Source: Clostridiales bacterium | GTDB lineage: Bacteria; Bacillota; Clostridia; Saccharofermentanales; Saccharofermentanaceae | Direction of reading: 5' to 3' | NCBI GenBank assembly: GCA_017545245.1 | Contig: JAFWPB010000051.1 | Location: forward strand, 1 to 38,851 | Length of the DNA: 38,851 bases | Shown: positions 7,755 to 16,386 of the stretch, one piece after another | Layout: each line of letters begins with the position of its first letter | Numbering within the stretch: position 1 is the first letter of the stretch | Made by a program: the position numbers and the translations under genes | The notes under the pieces: model-generated | Databases searched by the model: none | Told to the model about the DNA's origin: nothing | The model's input: the letters and a program-made list of their open reading frames with translations, nothing else

Positions 7755-8152
7755 TGTACCTTCTCGACACAAATATCTGTATCTCCTTGATGCGAAATCA
7801 GTATCCGAAAATGACAGATAAGATCCTCTCCATGGATCCATCTCTTCTGATGATCTCGTCAATTACAGTATTTGAACTGGAGTATGGTGCAGCAAAGAGT
7901 CAGCAGAAAGAACGAACACAGGCTCAGCTGGCTATGTTTTTGTCGGCCTTTACGATCCTTCCTTTTGATGCCGGAGATGCGATTGCTGCCGGAAGGATCC
8001 GAGGAGAACTGGCAAAGAAAGGCACTCCAATCGGGCCGTATGATCTTCAGATTGCCGCGCAGGGGCTCTCTCGAAAGTTAACTGTTGTGACGCACAATAT
8101 CGATGAGTTCTCACGCGTCCAGGACCTTCAGGTCGAGGACTGGGTATCGTAG
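7754..8152 (+). CDS. vapC: VapC-type PIN-domain ribonuclease toxin
   Basis: A 132-residue PIN-domain nuclease, the usual VapC size. The acidic pocket is complete: Asp5 (LLDTN), Glu41 (FELEYG), Asp97 (GPYDLQIAA) and Asp117 (THNIDEFSRV). Known VapC toxins cleave tRNA or rRNA when free of antitoxin; the target here is not predictable. The ATG at 7754 overlaps the vapB stop (TGATG), and GGGAGGA lies 6 bases upstream. A GTG one codon earlier is an alternative. Translational coupling to vapB is expected. Confidence 0.9.
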   Translation: MYLLDTNICISLMRNQYPKMTDKILSMDPSLLMISSITVFELEYGAAKSQQKERTQAQLAMFLSAFTILPFDAGDAIAAGRIRGELAKKGTPIGPYDLQIAAQGLSRKLTVVTHNIDEFSRVQDLQVEDWVS

Positions 8153-8204
8153 ATCCGGCTCTGGGTTTCTAAGAGGCAAAGAAAAACTGGTCATTACCCT
8201 TTCT

Positions 8205-9050
8205 CTATTCCTCTACCGGCTTTGGTGTAAAGTGCTCTTTAATAAACTCCTCGGAGTTGGCGGGAGTGATTTCTTGTTTGTTTCCCATAGCATCGTAGTA
8301 GGTGATGGTTTTTTCCTTCACTTTCTGGCGGATGATTGCGATATAGTCGTCTTTTCCGCCGAGGGCGAGTTTATTGTTATAGAAGACACCGTCTTTGATG
8401 ATGGCAATAGCAGAATCCGTGATCGTGTATTTCAGATACAAAAGGTCGATCGCAGATTTCATTTCGGAGAGCTGCTGTCTCTCGCTCTTAATGACCACAT
8501 TCTTGAAGTCCATCGGTTTTTTCTCGATGATGGCCGAGCACATAAGCATGTCCGTATTGATACTCGGGTTGCTGTAACCAAACCAGAGTTCCAGTCCGGT
8601 CTTCGATACAATGTACGCATTCGTTTCGAAGTGGTCAGTTATGTGATTGAAAAATCCGCGGATCTCCGAGACATCGCCCATATCCGGGTAACAGAGGAGT
8701 TGGTAAAAACCACGCGTTTCGTAACATTCGTTGATCACCTGTCTCATCCTGTCAATATCAGGATTCTTCTCAGCCTTACCTTTATAAAGCAATGTGATCC
8801 TGTAGTCCTTCTTCTTATCGACTTTCTTGAAACGGCGCGTCTGTTTTCTATCCATGCGGTAGACCAGAATTCCTGCGGCAAAGAAAAGAACGGCAACAAT
8901 TCCCATGATCACGAACGGCAGGATCGCTTTCTCTTCCCCTTTCTGACAGAAGAATAAGAAAACAGAAAAGAATGCCAGTGCTGAACCTATTGCAATCAGG
9001 CACGCACAAAATGTGGTCCAGGATCCTCTGGAATTTACGTTGTTTTTCAT
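8205..9050 (-). CDS. Membrane protein of unknown function
   Basis: A 281-residue protein I do not recognise. Two transmembrane helices lie at about residues 12-35 and 43-65, with a short loop between them. A basic stretch (RMDRKQTRRFKK) follows, then a soluble alpha/beta domain of some 200 residues, probably cytoplasmic by the positive-inside rule. Part of that domain (ALGGKDDYIAIIRQKVKEKT) resembles PH-like folds seen in other small Gram-positive membrane proteins, but this is weak. The ATG at 9050 has AGGAGAG 7 bases upstream; a TTG six codons earlier lies inside that ribosome site and is rejected. The leader has a 6-bp inverted repeat (GGTGCA at 9072, TGCACC at 9089). It is monocistronic and convergent with vapBC. 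Confidence 0.65.
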   Translation of the reverse strand: MKNNVNSRGSWTTFCACLIAIGSALAFFSVFLFFCQKGEEKAILPFVIMGIVAVLFFAAGILVYRMDRKQTRRFKKVDKKKDYRITLLYKGKAEKNPDIDRMRQVINECYETRGFYQLLCYPDMGDVSEIRGFFNHITDHFETNAYIVSKTGLELWFGYSNPSINTDMLMCSAIIEKKPMDFKNVVIKSERQQLSEMKSAIDLLYLKYTITDSAIAIIKDGVFYNNKLALGGKDDYIAIIRQKVKEKTITYYDAMGNKQEITPANSEEFIKEHFTPKPVEE

Positions 9051-9104
9051 GTGATGTCTCTCCTTCAAGAAGGTGCAGTGTTTCTGGTTGCACCAATCTT
9101 TTTG

Positions 9105-9110
9105 ATTATA
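9105..9110 (-). promoter_or_regulatory. -10 box for the membrane protein gene at 8205-9050
   Basis: A perfect TATAAT on the minus strand, 55 bases before the start codon. The -35 region (ACTTCA at 17 bases) is poor. The GGTGCA/TGCACC inverted repeat lies just downstream and could be an operator or a leader hairpin. Confidence 0.45.
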
Positions 9111-9134
9111 ACATTTGGATTTACTTCTGAAGTA

Positions 9135-9174
9135 TAGAAAAAGCGGCCAGTCTCTTCATAGAGTCTGGCCGCTG
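9135..9174 (-). terminator. Terminator after the zinc-ribbon membrane gene
   Basis: AGCGGCCAG (9142-9150) pairs with CTGGCCGCT (9165-9173). An inner CTC/GAG extends the stem, and on the minus strand five T follow. It lies just beyond the stop at 9182. Confidence 0.85.
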
Positions 9175-9181
9175 ATATCAC

Positions 9182-10093
9182 TTAAAACGTGCCGTTTGCT
9201 TTTTCGATCTTTCTCAGGAAGAGATAGTGTTTTCTGTATTCCCTTTTCTTTTCCGAGTTCCTGCTGTCGATCTCCTTGATCTTCGAGGCAATAGTTGTAT
9301 CGATCTCATTATCGATCTCCGCCATATGTGCTTCGATCTTCTTGATTCTGTTTAGTTTCGGTATGGTAATCGGGGCAAGGATCAGCGCTAAAAGACCGAT
9401 TATTCCGAGTGTAATGAGCAGGACAATGAGGAAACCCCTTACGTCGCCATTGACTAAGAGACCCAGCTCCGGCAGCAGGTCAAGAACAAAAATCATGACG
9501 GCACCGAAGATGAAAGATTTGATGACATCCTTCGGATGTTGCTCACCACCTCTCGTTTTGACATAGTTCTGCTCCACATCGTAAGAAAGGTTCTTCAAGT
9601 CCCGGGCAAGTGCTTTTCTCTTATTTACAACTTCCTGATTCTCCTTATCGCAGTCAGCCATTGCCTGCGCCTTGGCAAGCAGTGCCTGTAACTCGGTGAA
9701 GTACTCCCGGTCTTGCAGATCGGCAGCCATGATCACGTCCTCACAGTCAGTAACGCTGTAGTGAATGTTCTTAAAAGCGTCGGCCTTCTCAAGATCTTTG
9801 AAGTGGCTGATGTGAGAGATAGCGAAGATCTTGCCACGGAGCGCCATGAAGTTATGCGGCTCTTTAGAGAGCATGAACGAGAACGCGTCTTTGGCGCTGG
9901 AGAATTCTCCTTTTTCGAGGGCATCATAGCCTTTCTTGAGCACATCGTCCTCACGGAAATATTCGTAGTCGAAGTTCACACCGCAAAAAGGACATTCGTA
10001 CATATTCAGCTCGAAATTTGTCTTGAGCTGACCGCCACAAGTCGGGCAGGTATGTGCTTTTACGTTTCTGTTATTCAGAATAGCTTCTGTCAT
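9182..10093 (-). CDS. Zinc-ribbon, TPR-like membrane protein
   Basis: A 303-residue protein of unknown function. Residues 16-37 form a zinc ribbon (CPTCGGQL and CPFCGVNF). A helical stretch at about 50-95 reads like one TPR-type pair (KKGYDALEKGEFSSAKDAFSFM). A long charged helix follows, then two transmembrane segments at about 193-213 and 220-242. The C-terminal 60 residues form a coiled coil rich in Lys/Glu. The N-terminus is likely cytosolic, as expected for zinc ribbons. The ATG has AAGGAG 8 bases upstream. It stands alone between terminators. Codons 160-162 contain the AAAAGCACT word, read as Lys-Ala-Leu. Confidence 0.7.
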   Translation of the reverse strand: MTEAILNNRNVKAHTCPTCGGQLKTNFELNMYECPFCGVNFDYEYFREDDVLKKGYDALEKGEFSSAKDAFSFMLSKEPHNFMALRGKIFAISHISHFKDLEKADAFKNIHYSVTDCEDVIMAADLQDREYFTELQALLAKAQAMADCDKENQEVVNKRKALARDLKNLSYDVEQNYVKTRGGEQHPKDVIKSFIFGAVMIFVLDLLPELGLLVNGDVRGFLIVLLITLGIIGLLALILAPITIPKLNRIKKIEAHMAEIDNEIDTTIASKIKEIDSRNSEKKREYRKHYLFLRKIEKANGTF

Positions 10094-10204
10094 GGTAAAC
10101 TCCTTCTGGCTTTTCCGCCTTTAAGAATTATATAACAGACCTCTTTGCAAAATACAGACTTCGGACTTCAAAATAGGATATCTCAATTAGGTTTCCGGAT
10201 CGGT

Positions 10205-12427
10205 TCAGGATGCTTCGCTGCCCGCAGTTTCCTGCTGTGAGGCGAGTGCTTCTTCCCATGAAGTCTTCTCCGGCCAGTTCTTTGTGTCGAGAGCTTCTCT
10301 TATGCACGTAATGTAGAATTCTGCTTTCTTCTGGCATTCAGGTGTGAGTTTCTTGCCCTCTAGAAGTGCGGTCATAAGAAGAGATCGATCTGCTACCGGT
10401 CTGTTCATGGCTTCAAAAGAAACGAAATAGGCTTTGTTTAAGTCGTAAAGATCGTGTTCGTAATCTCCGTCGGCGTATCCGATGTAGTAGAAGTTTTCCG
10501 GGTCGTAGGTTTTCCAGTTCTCTTCGCAGAAGACCGGAGCTTCGAAGTTCTCGTAGTAGCTCTTGAGTCGGAGATCGGTGGCTTCGAAAATCGCGTTAAT
10601 AAGGTTGTGCTCGATCTTATCGACCATCTTACTGTTTTTGCAGTCGAGCATAATGCTCAGGATGTAGCCTTCGTCTACAGGGTAACAGGAAAGATTATCG
10701 TAGAGCGGCCAGTTGACCAGATCAATCTCAAATCCGCAGTAGGAGCCATAGTTAAACTGGTCAAAATACCCCTCCGGGAAATGCGCCAGTGCTTTTTCCA
10801 CATGATCCAGGCCTTCGCTGAGCAGATCGAGATCCACGTCATTCTGTTCACCACATGTGAGATAGGATGGGATAGACTCCTTCAGGTAAATATACACGCC
10901 ATACTTGTTTCCGAGTTCGGTGGCGCGGTCATAGAGATCCTGCAGTGTTTTGTTGCCGCTTGTGCTGGTCAGCGCAGACTGCTTGTGGGCGGCGGAGTTA
11001 TCCTTTGCCAGAGATACCAGACGTGCATCAAGTTCTGCGCCTTGAGGAAGAGGCTGCGGAAGTTTCTTCGGGTAGTCGTGTACGAGGTACTCGTAGGAAT
11101 TGACCTTTTCGCTGTCGAAATCGTAGTCGACCAGGAGGGCGGTCGGAACACTGTGGTCGATTTGTTCCGGTCTGGTAAGTCCTGATGTCAGGTATGGCTT
11201 GCCGTCAAGGAGAATGACCGTCATACTTTCATAATAGGCGGGCTGATTCGTCTGATCGACTTCGTTCATGACTTTGTCTGTAAATGCCCACTGCTCGTCA
11301 CCTGCGTCGAGCAGTTCTCTCAGTTCCTGATGCTCGAGGTCGAGCTGGTTAAAGTAAAGATCGATCTGCTTCAGGATCCGACAGAAGATTTTATCCTGTT
11401 TCCAGTCCTTTTCTTTCCCGTTCTTGTATTCGTAAAGGTCGATCAGAACGTCCTCAAACCGGTCGATATGTTCCGGTCTGTCGTAGTTAAAATCGGACGT
11501 GCCTCCGTAAGTCAGGTAGTTGAAGGATGTCAGTACGCTTACGATCTTTTCGTCGGAGTAACCGGCTTTTTGCAGCACTTCAATGAATTTCTTTGATGAG
11601 TCTGCGCTGAAGAAAAGCTCGTCGAGTGCTTCTGAGCCGAAGATCCATTCGTATCCGATGAGAAAGTCGGTCATGCCATAGTATGCATCCGGTTGTTTCG
11701 AAAAGTACTTGGCCGTGTACAGTTCGGCTCCACCTTCTGTAATGAAGTCTGTATGGCAGGCAACAAAGTAGCTTTGCCACTCATCTTTATACTCCTCCGG
11801 ATATCGGATCTTCTTGCCGTCGTAAATGGGCGATTCCGGCTGTTTTCCGTCAACGAAGGCGTCAAGAAAATGTGTCAGTTCATGGTGGATCGTTGTGTAG
11901 AGGGCTTCGTTTTCGTAGAATTCGCCATCACCATAAATAAGGACCAAGTCGCCCAGTTCATTGAATTCGCCTGCATTACCACTTAGTATTCTGTCTTCGA
12001 TCTTGAGATCTCTTAGTTTTTCCAGAAAGAATTCTTCGTCTTCTTTGTCTAAATGGTCGGCCACGACCGGGAACATATCCAGTGCATAAGCTTTGTAGTG
12101 GCCCAGCTTTGGATTGTTGACAACGATATCCGCGTAGCGGAGAAAAAGGTCGTATTCCTCCCTGAGATTCTCTTCCTTGACACCAAGTTCAGCTGCAAGT
12201 TCCCGCGCCGCTTTCTCAGTCGGATCCATCGGGATCGGAGTCGGAGTTGGGGTAGATGTGGGCGTTGCCGTCGGTTTTTCAGAAGCAACGGTCGTGCTGA
12301 TACTGGTCCCGGTTGTCTGGTTTTCTTCTTTCTTTGTCTCCTTGTTCCGGCAGCCGCTCACAGCAAACGCCGAAACTGTCAGTGCGCCTGCCATCAGCGC
12401 ACTGCAAATCTTCTTCATTCCATGCAT
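10205..12427 (-). CDS. Lipoprotein with a HELTH zinc-metalloprotease motif
   Basis: A 740-residue surface lipoprotein. The signal peptide ends in the lipobox AVSGC with Cys26, followed by a Ser/Thr/Pro linker (TPTSTPTPTPIP) that lifts the protein from the membrane. At 182-186 is HELTH, an HExxH zinc site, and 45 residues later EGGAEL (Glu231, Glu235) could supply the third ligand, as in gluzincins. The remaining 450 residues include a second alpha/beta region (YGVYIYLKESIPSYL near 490) of unknown role. A cell-surface peptidase is therefore likely but unproven; substrate unknown. The ATG at 12427 has AGAGG 10 bases upstream; the ATG three codons later is equally possible. TATAAT at 12465-12460 may be its -10. 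Monocistronic. Confidence 0.7.
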   Translation of the reverse strand: MHGMKKICSALMAGALTVSAFAVSGCRNKETKKEENQTTGTSISTTVASEKPTATPTSTPTPTPIPMDPTEKAARELAAELGVKEENLREEYDLFLRYADIVVNNPKLGHYKAYALDMFPVVADHLDKEDEEFFLEKLRDLKIEDRILSGNAGEFNELGDLVLIYGDGEFYENEALYTTIHHELTHFLDAFVDGKQPESPIYDGKKIRYPEEYKDEWQSYFVACHTDFITEGGAELYTAKYFSKQPDAYYGMTDFLIGYEWIFGSEALDELFFSADSSKKFIEVLQKAGYSDEKIVSVLTSFNYLTYGGTSDFNYDRPEHIDRFEDVLIDLYEYKNGKEKDWKQDKIFCRILKQIDLYFNQLDLEHQELRELLDAGDEQWAFTDKVMNEVDQTNQPAYYESMTVILLDGKPYLTSGLTRPEQIDHSVPTALLVDYDFDSEKVNSYEYLVHDYPKKLPQPLPQGAELDARLVSLAKDNSAAHKQSALTSTSGNKTLQDLYDRATELGNKYGVYIYLKESIPSYLTCGEQNDVDLDLLSEGLDHVEKALAHFPEGYFDQFNYGSYCGFEIDLVNWPLYDNLSCYPVDEGYILSIMLDCKNSKMVDKIEHNLINAIFEATDLRLKSYYENFEAPVFCEENWKTYDPENFYYIGYADGDYEHDLYDLNKAYFVSFEAMNRPVADRSLLMTALLEGKKLTPECQKKAEFYITCIREALDTKNWPEKTSWEEALASQQETAGSEAS

Positions 12428-12459
12428 TTTTCCAATACCTCTTTGTTTTTATCAATCCG

Positions 12460-12465
12460 ATTATA
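12460..12465 (-). promoter_or_regulatory. -10 box for the metalloprotease lipoprotein
   Basis: Perfect TATAAT on the minus strand, 33 bases before the ATG at 12427. No convincing -35 is present at 16-18 bases. Confidence 0.45.
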
Positions 12466-12538
12466 CGGGATGAAAAAATACGCAAGTGACAGTATAGAAA
12501 TAATCAGGAAATCTGAACATTGGATGTGAGAAGAATCC

Positions 12539-13594
12539 TTATGCGAAGTCCGGGTGGTCGCCGCGGGAGTCAACAACGGTATAGCCGATCTTCTTCATGC
12601 GGGCACGGAGGCAGGCATTGCATTCGGCCGCTTCTTCACCGGTGCAGATCTTACCGTCATAAAGCAGGTATTTGTCGCGGACGTTCGACGGGGAAAGATT
12701 CGGCATGATGACGTTCGCTCCGGCGAGGATTCCTTTTTCGCGTCCAAAAGCATCGGCGGTGCCGAGTGCCGTGGTTGCCGGAAGAAGGACCTTCGGGAAC
12801 AGAAGCCGGAGGATGGCAAGAAGCAATATCGTCTCCTCTGCAGATCCGCTCGGCTGGTCTTTAAATGGCGTATCTTTGTGCGCGATAAAAGGACCGATGC
12901 CGATCATGTGTGGCTGAAGTTCCTGCATAAATTGAATGTCTTCGTAAATGTGGGCCACTGTCTGCCCCGGAGTGCCGAGCATGATGCCGCAGCCAACCTG
13001 GTATCCGATCTTTTTGAGATCCCGGAGGCACTGCTTTCTGTGGGCCCCGGAAAGGTTCTTCGGGTGGAGCATCGCATAGTGTTCTTCGTTGGCTGTCTCG
13101 TGGCGCAGAAGATATCTGTCCGCGCCGGCCTCGAAGTAGCGCTGGTAGCTTTCGTAGGATTTTTCGCCGATGGAGAGCGTCACGGCACAGTCCGGATGCG
13201 CCTCCTTGATTGCGCGTACGATCGCGCAGATCCGGTCGTCGTTATAGTACGGATCTTCACCGCCCTGAAGCACGAAAGTCTTGAAACCCAGCTCCGCGCC
13301 TTTTTCACAGCAGGAAAGGATCTCTTCCTCGGATAAACGGTACCGGCTCGCATTCTTGTTGCTGCAACGGATCCCGCAGTAGTAACAGTCGTTTTTGCAG
13401 TAGTTGGTAAACTCGATGAGTCCACGGAGGTAGACGCTTTTGCCAAAGATCTTCTGCGAGACCTCCTGCGCTTTTTCACACAGAAACTTCCGCTCATCCT
13501 CTGTCGATTCTTTCAGGATATAGGTCAGGAGGTCCAGCGAGATCTCATGCTTGTCCCGCATTTCCAGAATCTTGTTTTCAAAAGCACTTGCCAC
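12539..13594 (-). CDS. hydE: [FeFe]-hydrogenase maturase HydE-like radical SAM enzyme
   Basis: A 351-residue radical SAM protein. The CX3CX2C cluster motif is at Cys66, Cys70 and Cys73 in NYCKNDCYYCGIRC, which is the BioB/HydE-type context. Further HydE-like features are FVLQGGEDP, the GIMLGTPGQT segment, IGIGPFIAHKDTPF, and the C-terminal LMPNLSP-like stretch followed by CTGEEAAEC. HydE helps build the H-cluster of [FeFe] hydrogenase with HydF and HydG, neither of which is in this window. The start is GTG with GAGGTG 6 bases upstream. The second to fifth codons contain the AAAAGCACT word in reverse (Ser-Ala-Phe). BioB and PylB are the alternatives; size and motifs favour HydE. Confidence 0.82.
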   Translation of the reverse strand: MASAFENKILEMRDKHEISLDLLTYILKESTEDERKFLCEKAQEVSQKIFGKSVYLRGLIEFTNYCKNDCYYCGIRCSNKNASRYRLSEEEILSCCEKGAELGFKTFVLQGGEDPYYNDDRICAIVRAIKEAHPDCAVTLSIGEKSYESYQRYFEAGADRYLLRHETANEEHYAMLHPKNLSGAHRKQCLRDLKKIGYQVGCGIMLGTPGQTVAHIYEDIQFMQELQPHMIGIGPFIAHKDTPFKDQPSGSAEETILLLAILRLLFPKVLLPATTALGTADAFGREKGILAGANVIMPNLSPSNVRDKYLLYDGKICTGEEAAECNACLRARMKKIGYTVVDSRGDHPDFA

Positions 13595-13636
13595 TTCTGC
13601 ACCTCGTTATCCATTGACGTTGTGCAATATTATAAC

Positions 13637-14425
13637 TCATCCTTCGGAAAAATAGAAAACAAATCTATTGTCCGTTTCCACAATAACGATTTCATTGGAA
13701 TCCGGGTAAAGGGTGTAGTGGTACACTTTCTTTCCGATCAGATCCTTATCCGGAGCACTGCTTCTGGTCACCGTTCCGATCAGCCCGCCAAGGTCTTCTT
13801 CCGTAATCTCGGTTTTGTCCCTATTCGAAATGCCGTATTTTGAACGGATCTTCTCATCTGCATTCGCAGGGAAATACACCCGGCCGTCTTCACCACTGAT
13901 GGAAATGCCGTATAACGCTTCTGGAACCGTTAATTTTACATCCGTTGTCATGACTTCTGTTTCCTCTTCCGTAGCATCCACTGTCACAATTTCCGATTCT
14001 TCCACCATGACTTCCGAAGCATGCGCGATCACAGTTGCCTTGTTCTCGACCGGCTCTTCCTGGTTTTTGCCGAAATATACATACGTCAATATTCCGCCTG
14101 CTATGGCAAAAGCACTTGCCACTAAACCGACGACGAGTTTCCACTTAAGATCCCCACGCGGCTTCACTGCGCGCACCGGCGCCACTTTCGCTTTAGTCGT
14201 CGGTGCAGGGGTCGTCTTCGCTTCTGCTTTGGTCGCCGCTGCCGCATCGGTCTTCGTCGCCACCGCGCCTTCCGCCGTCTCCTTCAGCACAGTCCCCGCC
14301 CCGGCGCCGCCCGCTTTCGCCTGCTCTGCCGCAGCAGCCTTATGTGCCGCCACCGCGTCTTCCGCTTCCAATATAAAATCCGGCTTGATGTTCCCCATCA
14401 GGTCGAGCATATTCTTTCCATTCAT
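13637..14425 (-). CDS. Probable membrane anti-sigma factor
   Basis: A 262-residue single-pass membrane protein. The first 25 residues (MLDLMGNIKPDFILEAED) form a short helix that probably binds the sigma factor. Residues 26-90 are a low-complexity Ala/Lys/Thr/Pro linker. A transmembrane helix lies at about 96-116, followed by an extracellular domain of some 145 residues with acidic stretches. The ATG at 14425 overlaps the sigma stop as ATGA, and AAGGAGG is 7 bases upstream; a frame opening further upstream to 14668 is only antisense-free read-through of the sigma gene and is rejected. Location after an ECF sigma gene gives the role; sequence alone does not. The sensing signal is unknown. Confidence 0.7.
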   Translation of the reverse strand: MNGKNMLDLMGNIKPDFILEAEDAVAAHKAAAAEQAKAGGAGAGTVLKETAEGAVATKTDAAAATKAEAKTTPAPTTKAKVAPVRAVKPRGDLKWKLVVGLVASAFAIAGGILTYVYFGKNQEEPVENKATVIAHASEVMVEESEIVTVDATEEETEVMTTDVKLTVPEALYGISISGEDGRVYFPANADEKIRSKYGISNRDKTEITEEDLGGLIGTVTRSSAPDKDLIGKKVYHYTLYPDSNEIVIVETDNRFVFYFSEG

Positions 14426-14982
14426 AGAAATGCCTCCTTCTCTAAAGTGGAATGCAGGTCCTTCCGCATCCTTGTCAGGATCGTACGGACATTTCCTTCC
14501 TTCAGGCCGAGATTTTCTGCAATCTCCGCCGTTTTCTCCAGGTAGAAGTACCGCCGCACAAAAACCACACGCTTCTGTTTTGGCTGCTTTTCGAGAAAAC
14601 TGTTGATCACGTCCATCAGCGATTCTTCCATAAGCGGCGCATCGGTCGCCATGGGGGATGCGATACACTGTTCCATCTCTTCCGTAAATTCCGAGACGTA
14701 ACCCTCACGCTTCAGACGATGGTCACTGACACACCGGTTGATCGAAAACGAACGCACGATCCGGGTCAGAAACGCCTGGAGATACGTGCGCGGCTCGTGC
14801 GGCGGAATTCTCTTCCACGCTTCCCAATACGTGTCATTCTCGCATTCCTCCGCCGTCAGCATGTTCCCCACGATCCGGAACGAGACACTCCGAAGCCGGC
14901 TTCCATACTTCTCCGCCGACAGCCGGATCGCTTCCTCATCCCGCTCAAAAAACAGATCTACGATGTTGTTATCGTCAACCAA
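14422..14982 (-). CDS. ECF-type RNA polymerase sigma factor
   Basis: A 186-residue sigma-70-family factor of ECF size. Region 2 spans about residues 10-85 (LSAEKYGSRLRSVSFRIVGN, then the -10 recognition helix around DTYWEAWKRIP). Region 4 spans about 118-180, with the helix-turn-helix LEKTAEIAENLGLKEGNVRTILTR. The spacer between them is a loose acidic loop. The TTG start has GGAGGG 7 bases upstream, so TTG is accepted. It overlaps the anti-sigma gene by four bases and the pair is probably autoregulated. It is divergent from the AI-2E permease across about 150 bases, which gives a possible target promoter. Confidence 0.87.
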   Translation of the reverse strand: MVDDNNIVDLFFERDEEAIRLSAEKYGSRLRSVSFRIVGNMLTAEECENDTYWEAWKRIPPHEPRTYLQAFLTRIVRSFSINRCVSDHRLKREGYVSEFTEEMEQCIASPMATDAPLMEESLMDVINSFLEKQPKQKRVVFVRRYFYLEKTAEIAENLGLKEGNVRTILTRMRKDLHSTLEKEAFL

Positions 14983-15092
14983 CAGATTTCCCTCCTGAAT
15001 ACTAAGGCCTTTACTATGCTTATCAACATTTTACCAATTATGCTACACTATTCCGATAAAACAACCATATTTATTTCTTGTCTGATAGGTTT

Positions 15093-15098
15093 TATAAT
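15093..15098 (+). promoter_or_regulatory. -10 box for the AI-2E permease
   Basis: TATAAT lies 35 bases before the TTG start. The 17-base-upstream hexamer (TTTATT) is a poor -35, so the promoter may be weak or need an activator or the neighbouring ECF sigma factor. Confidence 0.4.
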
Positions 15099-15132
15099 AG
15101 AGTAACTGACTTTGAATATAGGAGATTAGGAA

Positions 15133-16299
15133 TTGAATAAATTCAGAAAAGCAATCAGCCATCGATGGGGCGCCTATTCCATGGCAGCCGTGACAGGTGT
15201 CGTCGCATACCTGATCCTGTCCAACCTGCCGGTCGTTCTCTCCTGGCTTTCCCGTGTAGTACAGCTCATGTCGCCGATCATCATCGGTGTCATTATCGCA
15301 TATCTGATCGACCTCATCGTCGTATTTTTCGAGAACAAAGTATTTAAGAAGATCCAGAAACCGAAGCTCCGTTACATCCTTTCGGTCGTCGTTTCGATCT
15401 TTCTGGTGCTGGTCCTGATCGGCCTGTTCTTCTGGCTCGTCCTGCCGGAGATCATACAGAGCATCACGCACTTTATCTCCAACGCACAGAACTATTCGAC
15501 ACTTCTAGACGAAAACCTCGCCAAACTCGACAAATTCGCTGCTGAATATGATATCCAGCTCAATGCCACAAAGTGGACAACGAATATCCACAACTGGACC
15601 GATACCACGATCGCCGATTTCACCACGAACCTTTCGCGCGCCATGGACACTGTCCTCAGCGTCGGTGCAATGCTGGTCAACGTCTTCGTGGGCATCATCC
15701 TCGCTATCTACTTCCTCGCCGGCAAGAAGAAACTCTACTCCGGCATCCGCCGTTTCCGTCACGCTCTCCTGACAGATGAGCAGTATGAGAAACACACGGA
15801 ATTCCTGAAGCGAAGCAGCGCAATCTTTGCAAAATACATCAGCTATACGATCCTTGAAGCCATCGGTGTCGGCATCGTCAACGCCATTTTCATGCTGATC
15901 GTAGGCCTTCCGAACGTGACGCTCATTTCCGTCATTGTCGGTGTGACAAATATCCTTCCGACATTCGGTCCGATCATTGGCGGTGCTGTCGGCGCATTTG
16001 TCCTCCTGCTCGAAGACCCGATGTACGCACTGGTATTCATCATCTTCACCCTGATCCTGCAGACGATCGACGGTTACATCGTCAAGCCGCACCTTTTCGG
16101 CGACTCCCTCGGCATGCCGTCCTTTGTCTCCCTGATTTCGATCATCATCGGTGGCAAGCTCTTCGGCCCAATCGGAATCCTCATCTCGATTCCTTTTGCC
16201 GCTGTCATCTCCATTCTCTACCGCGAGAGTTTCATCCCCTGGCTCGAACACAGAAAGAATGTCCGCGCCCGGCTTATCTCCAAGAAAAGCGACGACTGA
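15133..16299 (+). CDS. AI-2E family membrane permease
   Basis: A 388-residue membrane protein of the AI-2E (PerM/YhhQ-class) family. It has paired helices at the N-terminus (residues 15-75), an extramembrane insert at about 115-180, then the family signature near the end: IVGVTNILPTFGPIIGGAVGAF, DGYIVKPHLFGDSLGMPS and GGKLFGPIGILISIPFAAVI. Family members have been linked to export of small molecules and to Na+/H+ antiport, so substrate cannot be stated. The start is TTG with GGAG eight bases upstream. A TATAAT at 15093-15098 could serve as its -10. It is monocistronic and ends at a bidirectional terminator. Confidence 0.88.
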   Translation: MNKFRKAISHRWGAYSMAAVTGVVAYLILSNLPVVLSWLSRVVQLMSPIIIGVIIAYLIDLIVVFFENKVFKKIQKPKLRYILSVVVSIFLVLVLIGLFFWLVLPEIIQSITHFISNAQNYSTLLDENLAKLDKFAAEYDIQLNATKWTTNIHNWTDTTIADFTTNLSRAMDTVLSVGAMLVNVFVGIILAIYFLAGKKKLYSGIRRFRHALLTDEQYEKHTEFLKRSSAIFAKYISYTILEAIGVGIVNAIFMLIVGLPNVTLISVIVGVTNILPTFGPIIGGAVGAFVLLLEDPMYALVFIIFTLILQTIDGYIVKPHLFGDSLGMPSFVSLISIIIGGKLFGPIGILISIPFAAVISILYRESFIPWLEHRKNVRARLISKKSDD

Positions 16300-16346
16300 G
16301 CTGCTTCTCACGTTACAGCGATACAGCGATACAGTGAAAAATCCTG

Positions 16347-16377
16347 AAAACACGGCGCACTTTGCGTCGTGTTTTTT
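16347..16377. terminator. Bidirectional terminator between convergent genes
   Basis: AAAACACGGCGCA pairs with TGCGTCGTGTTTT around a 3-base loop, with one mismatch. Seven T follow on the plus strand, and TTTTCAGG on the minus strand. It ends both the AI-2E gene and the minus-strand solute-binding-protein operon. A CAGCGATA tandem (16318-16335) lies just left of it. Confidence 0.85.
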
Positions 16378-16386
16378 TAGTCTTTG

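Noticed and set aside
12539..13594. Biotin synthase (BioB) for the radical SAM gene
   Set aside because: The CX3CX2C context is shared, but the IGIGPFIAHKDTPF segment and the C-terminal part fit HydE better, and no biotin genes are nearby.
13637..14668. Longer 343-residue version of the anti-sigma factor
   Set aside because: The extra 81 residues are an out-of-frame reading of the sigma gene. The ATG at 14425 has a perfect ribosome site and the usual ATGA overlap.
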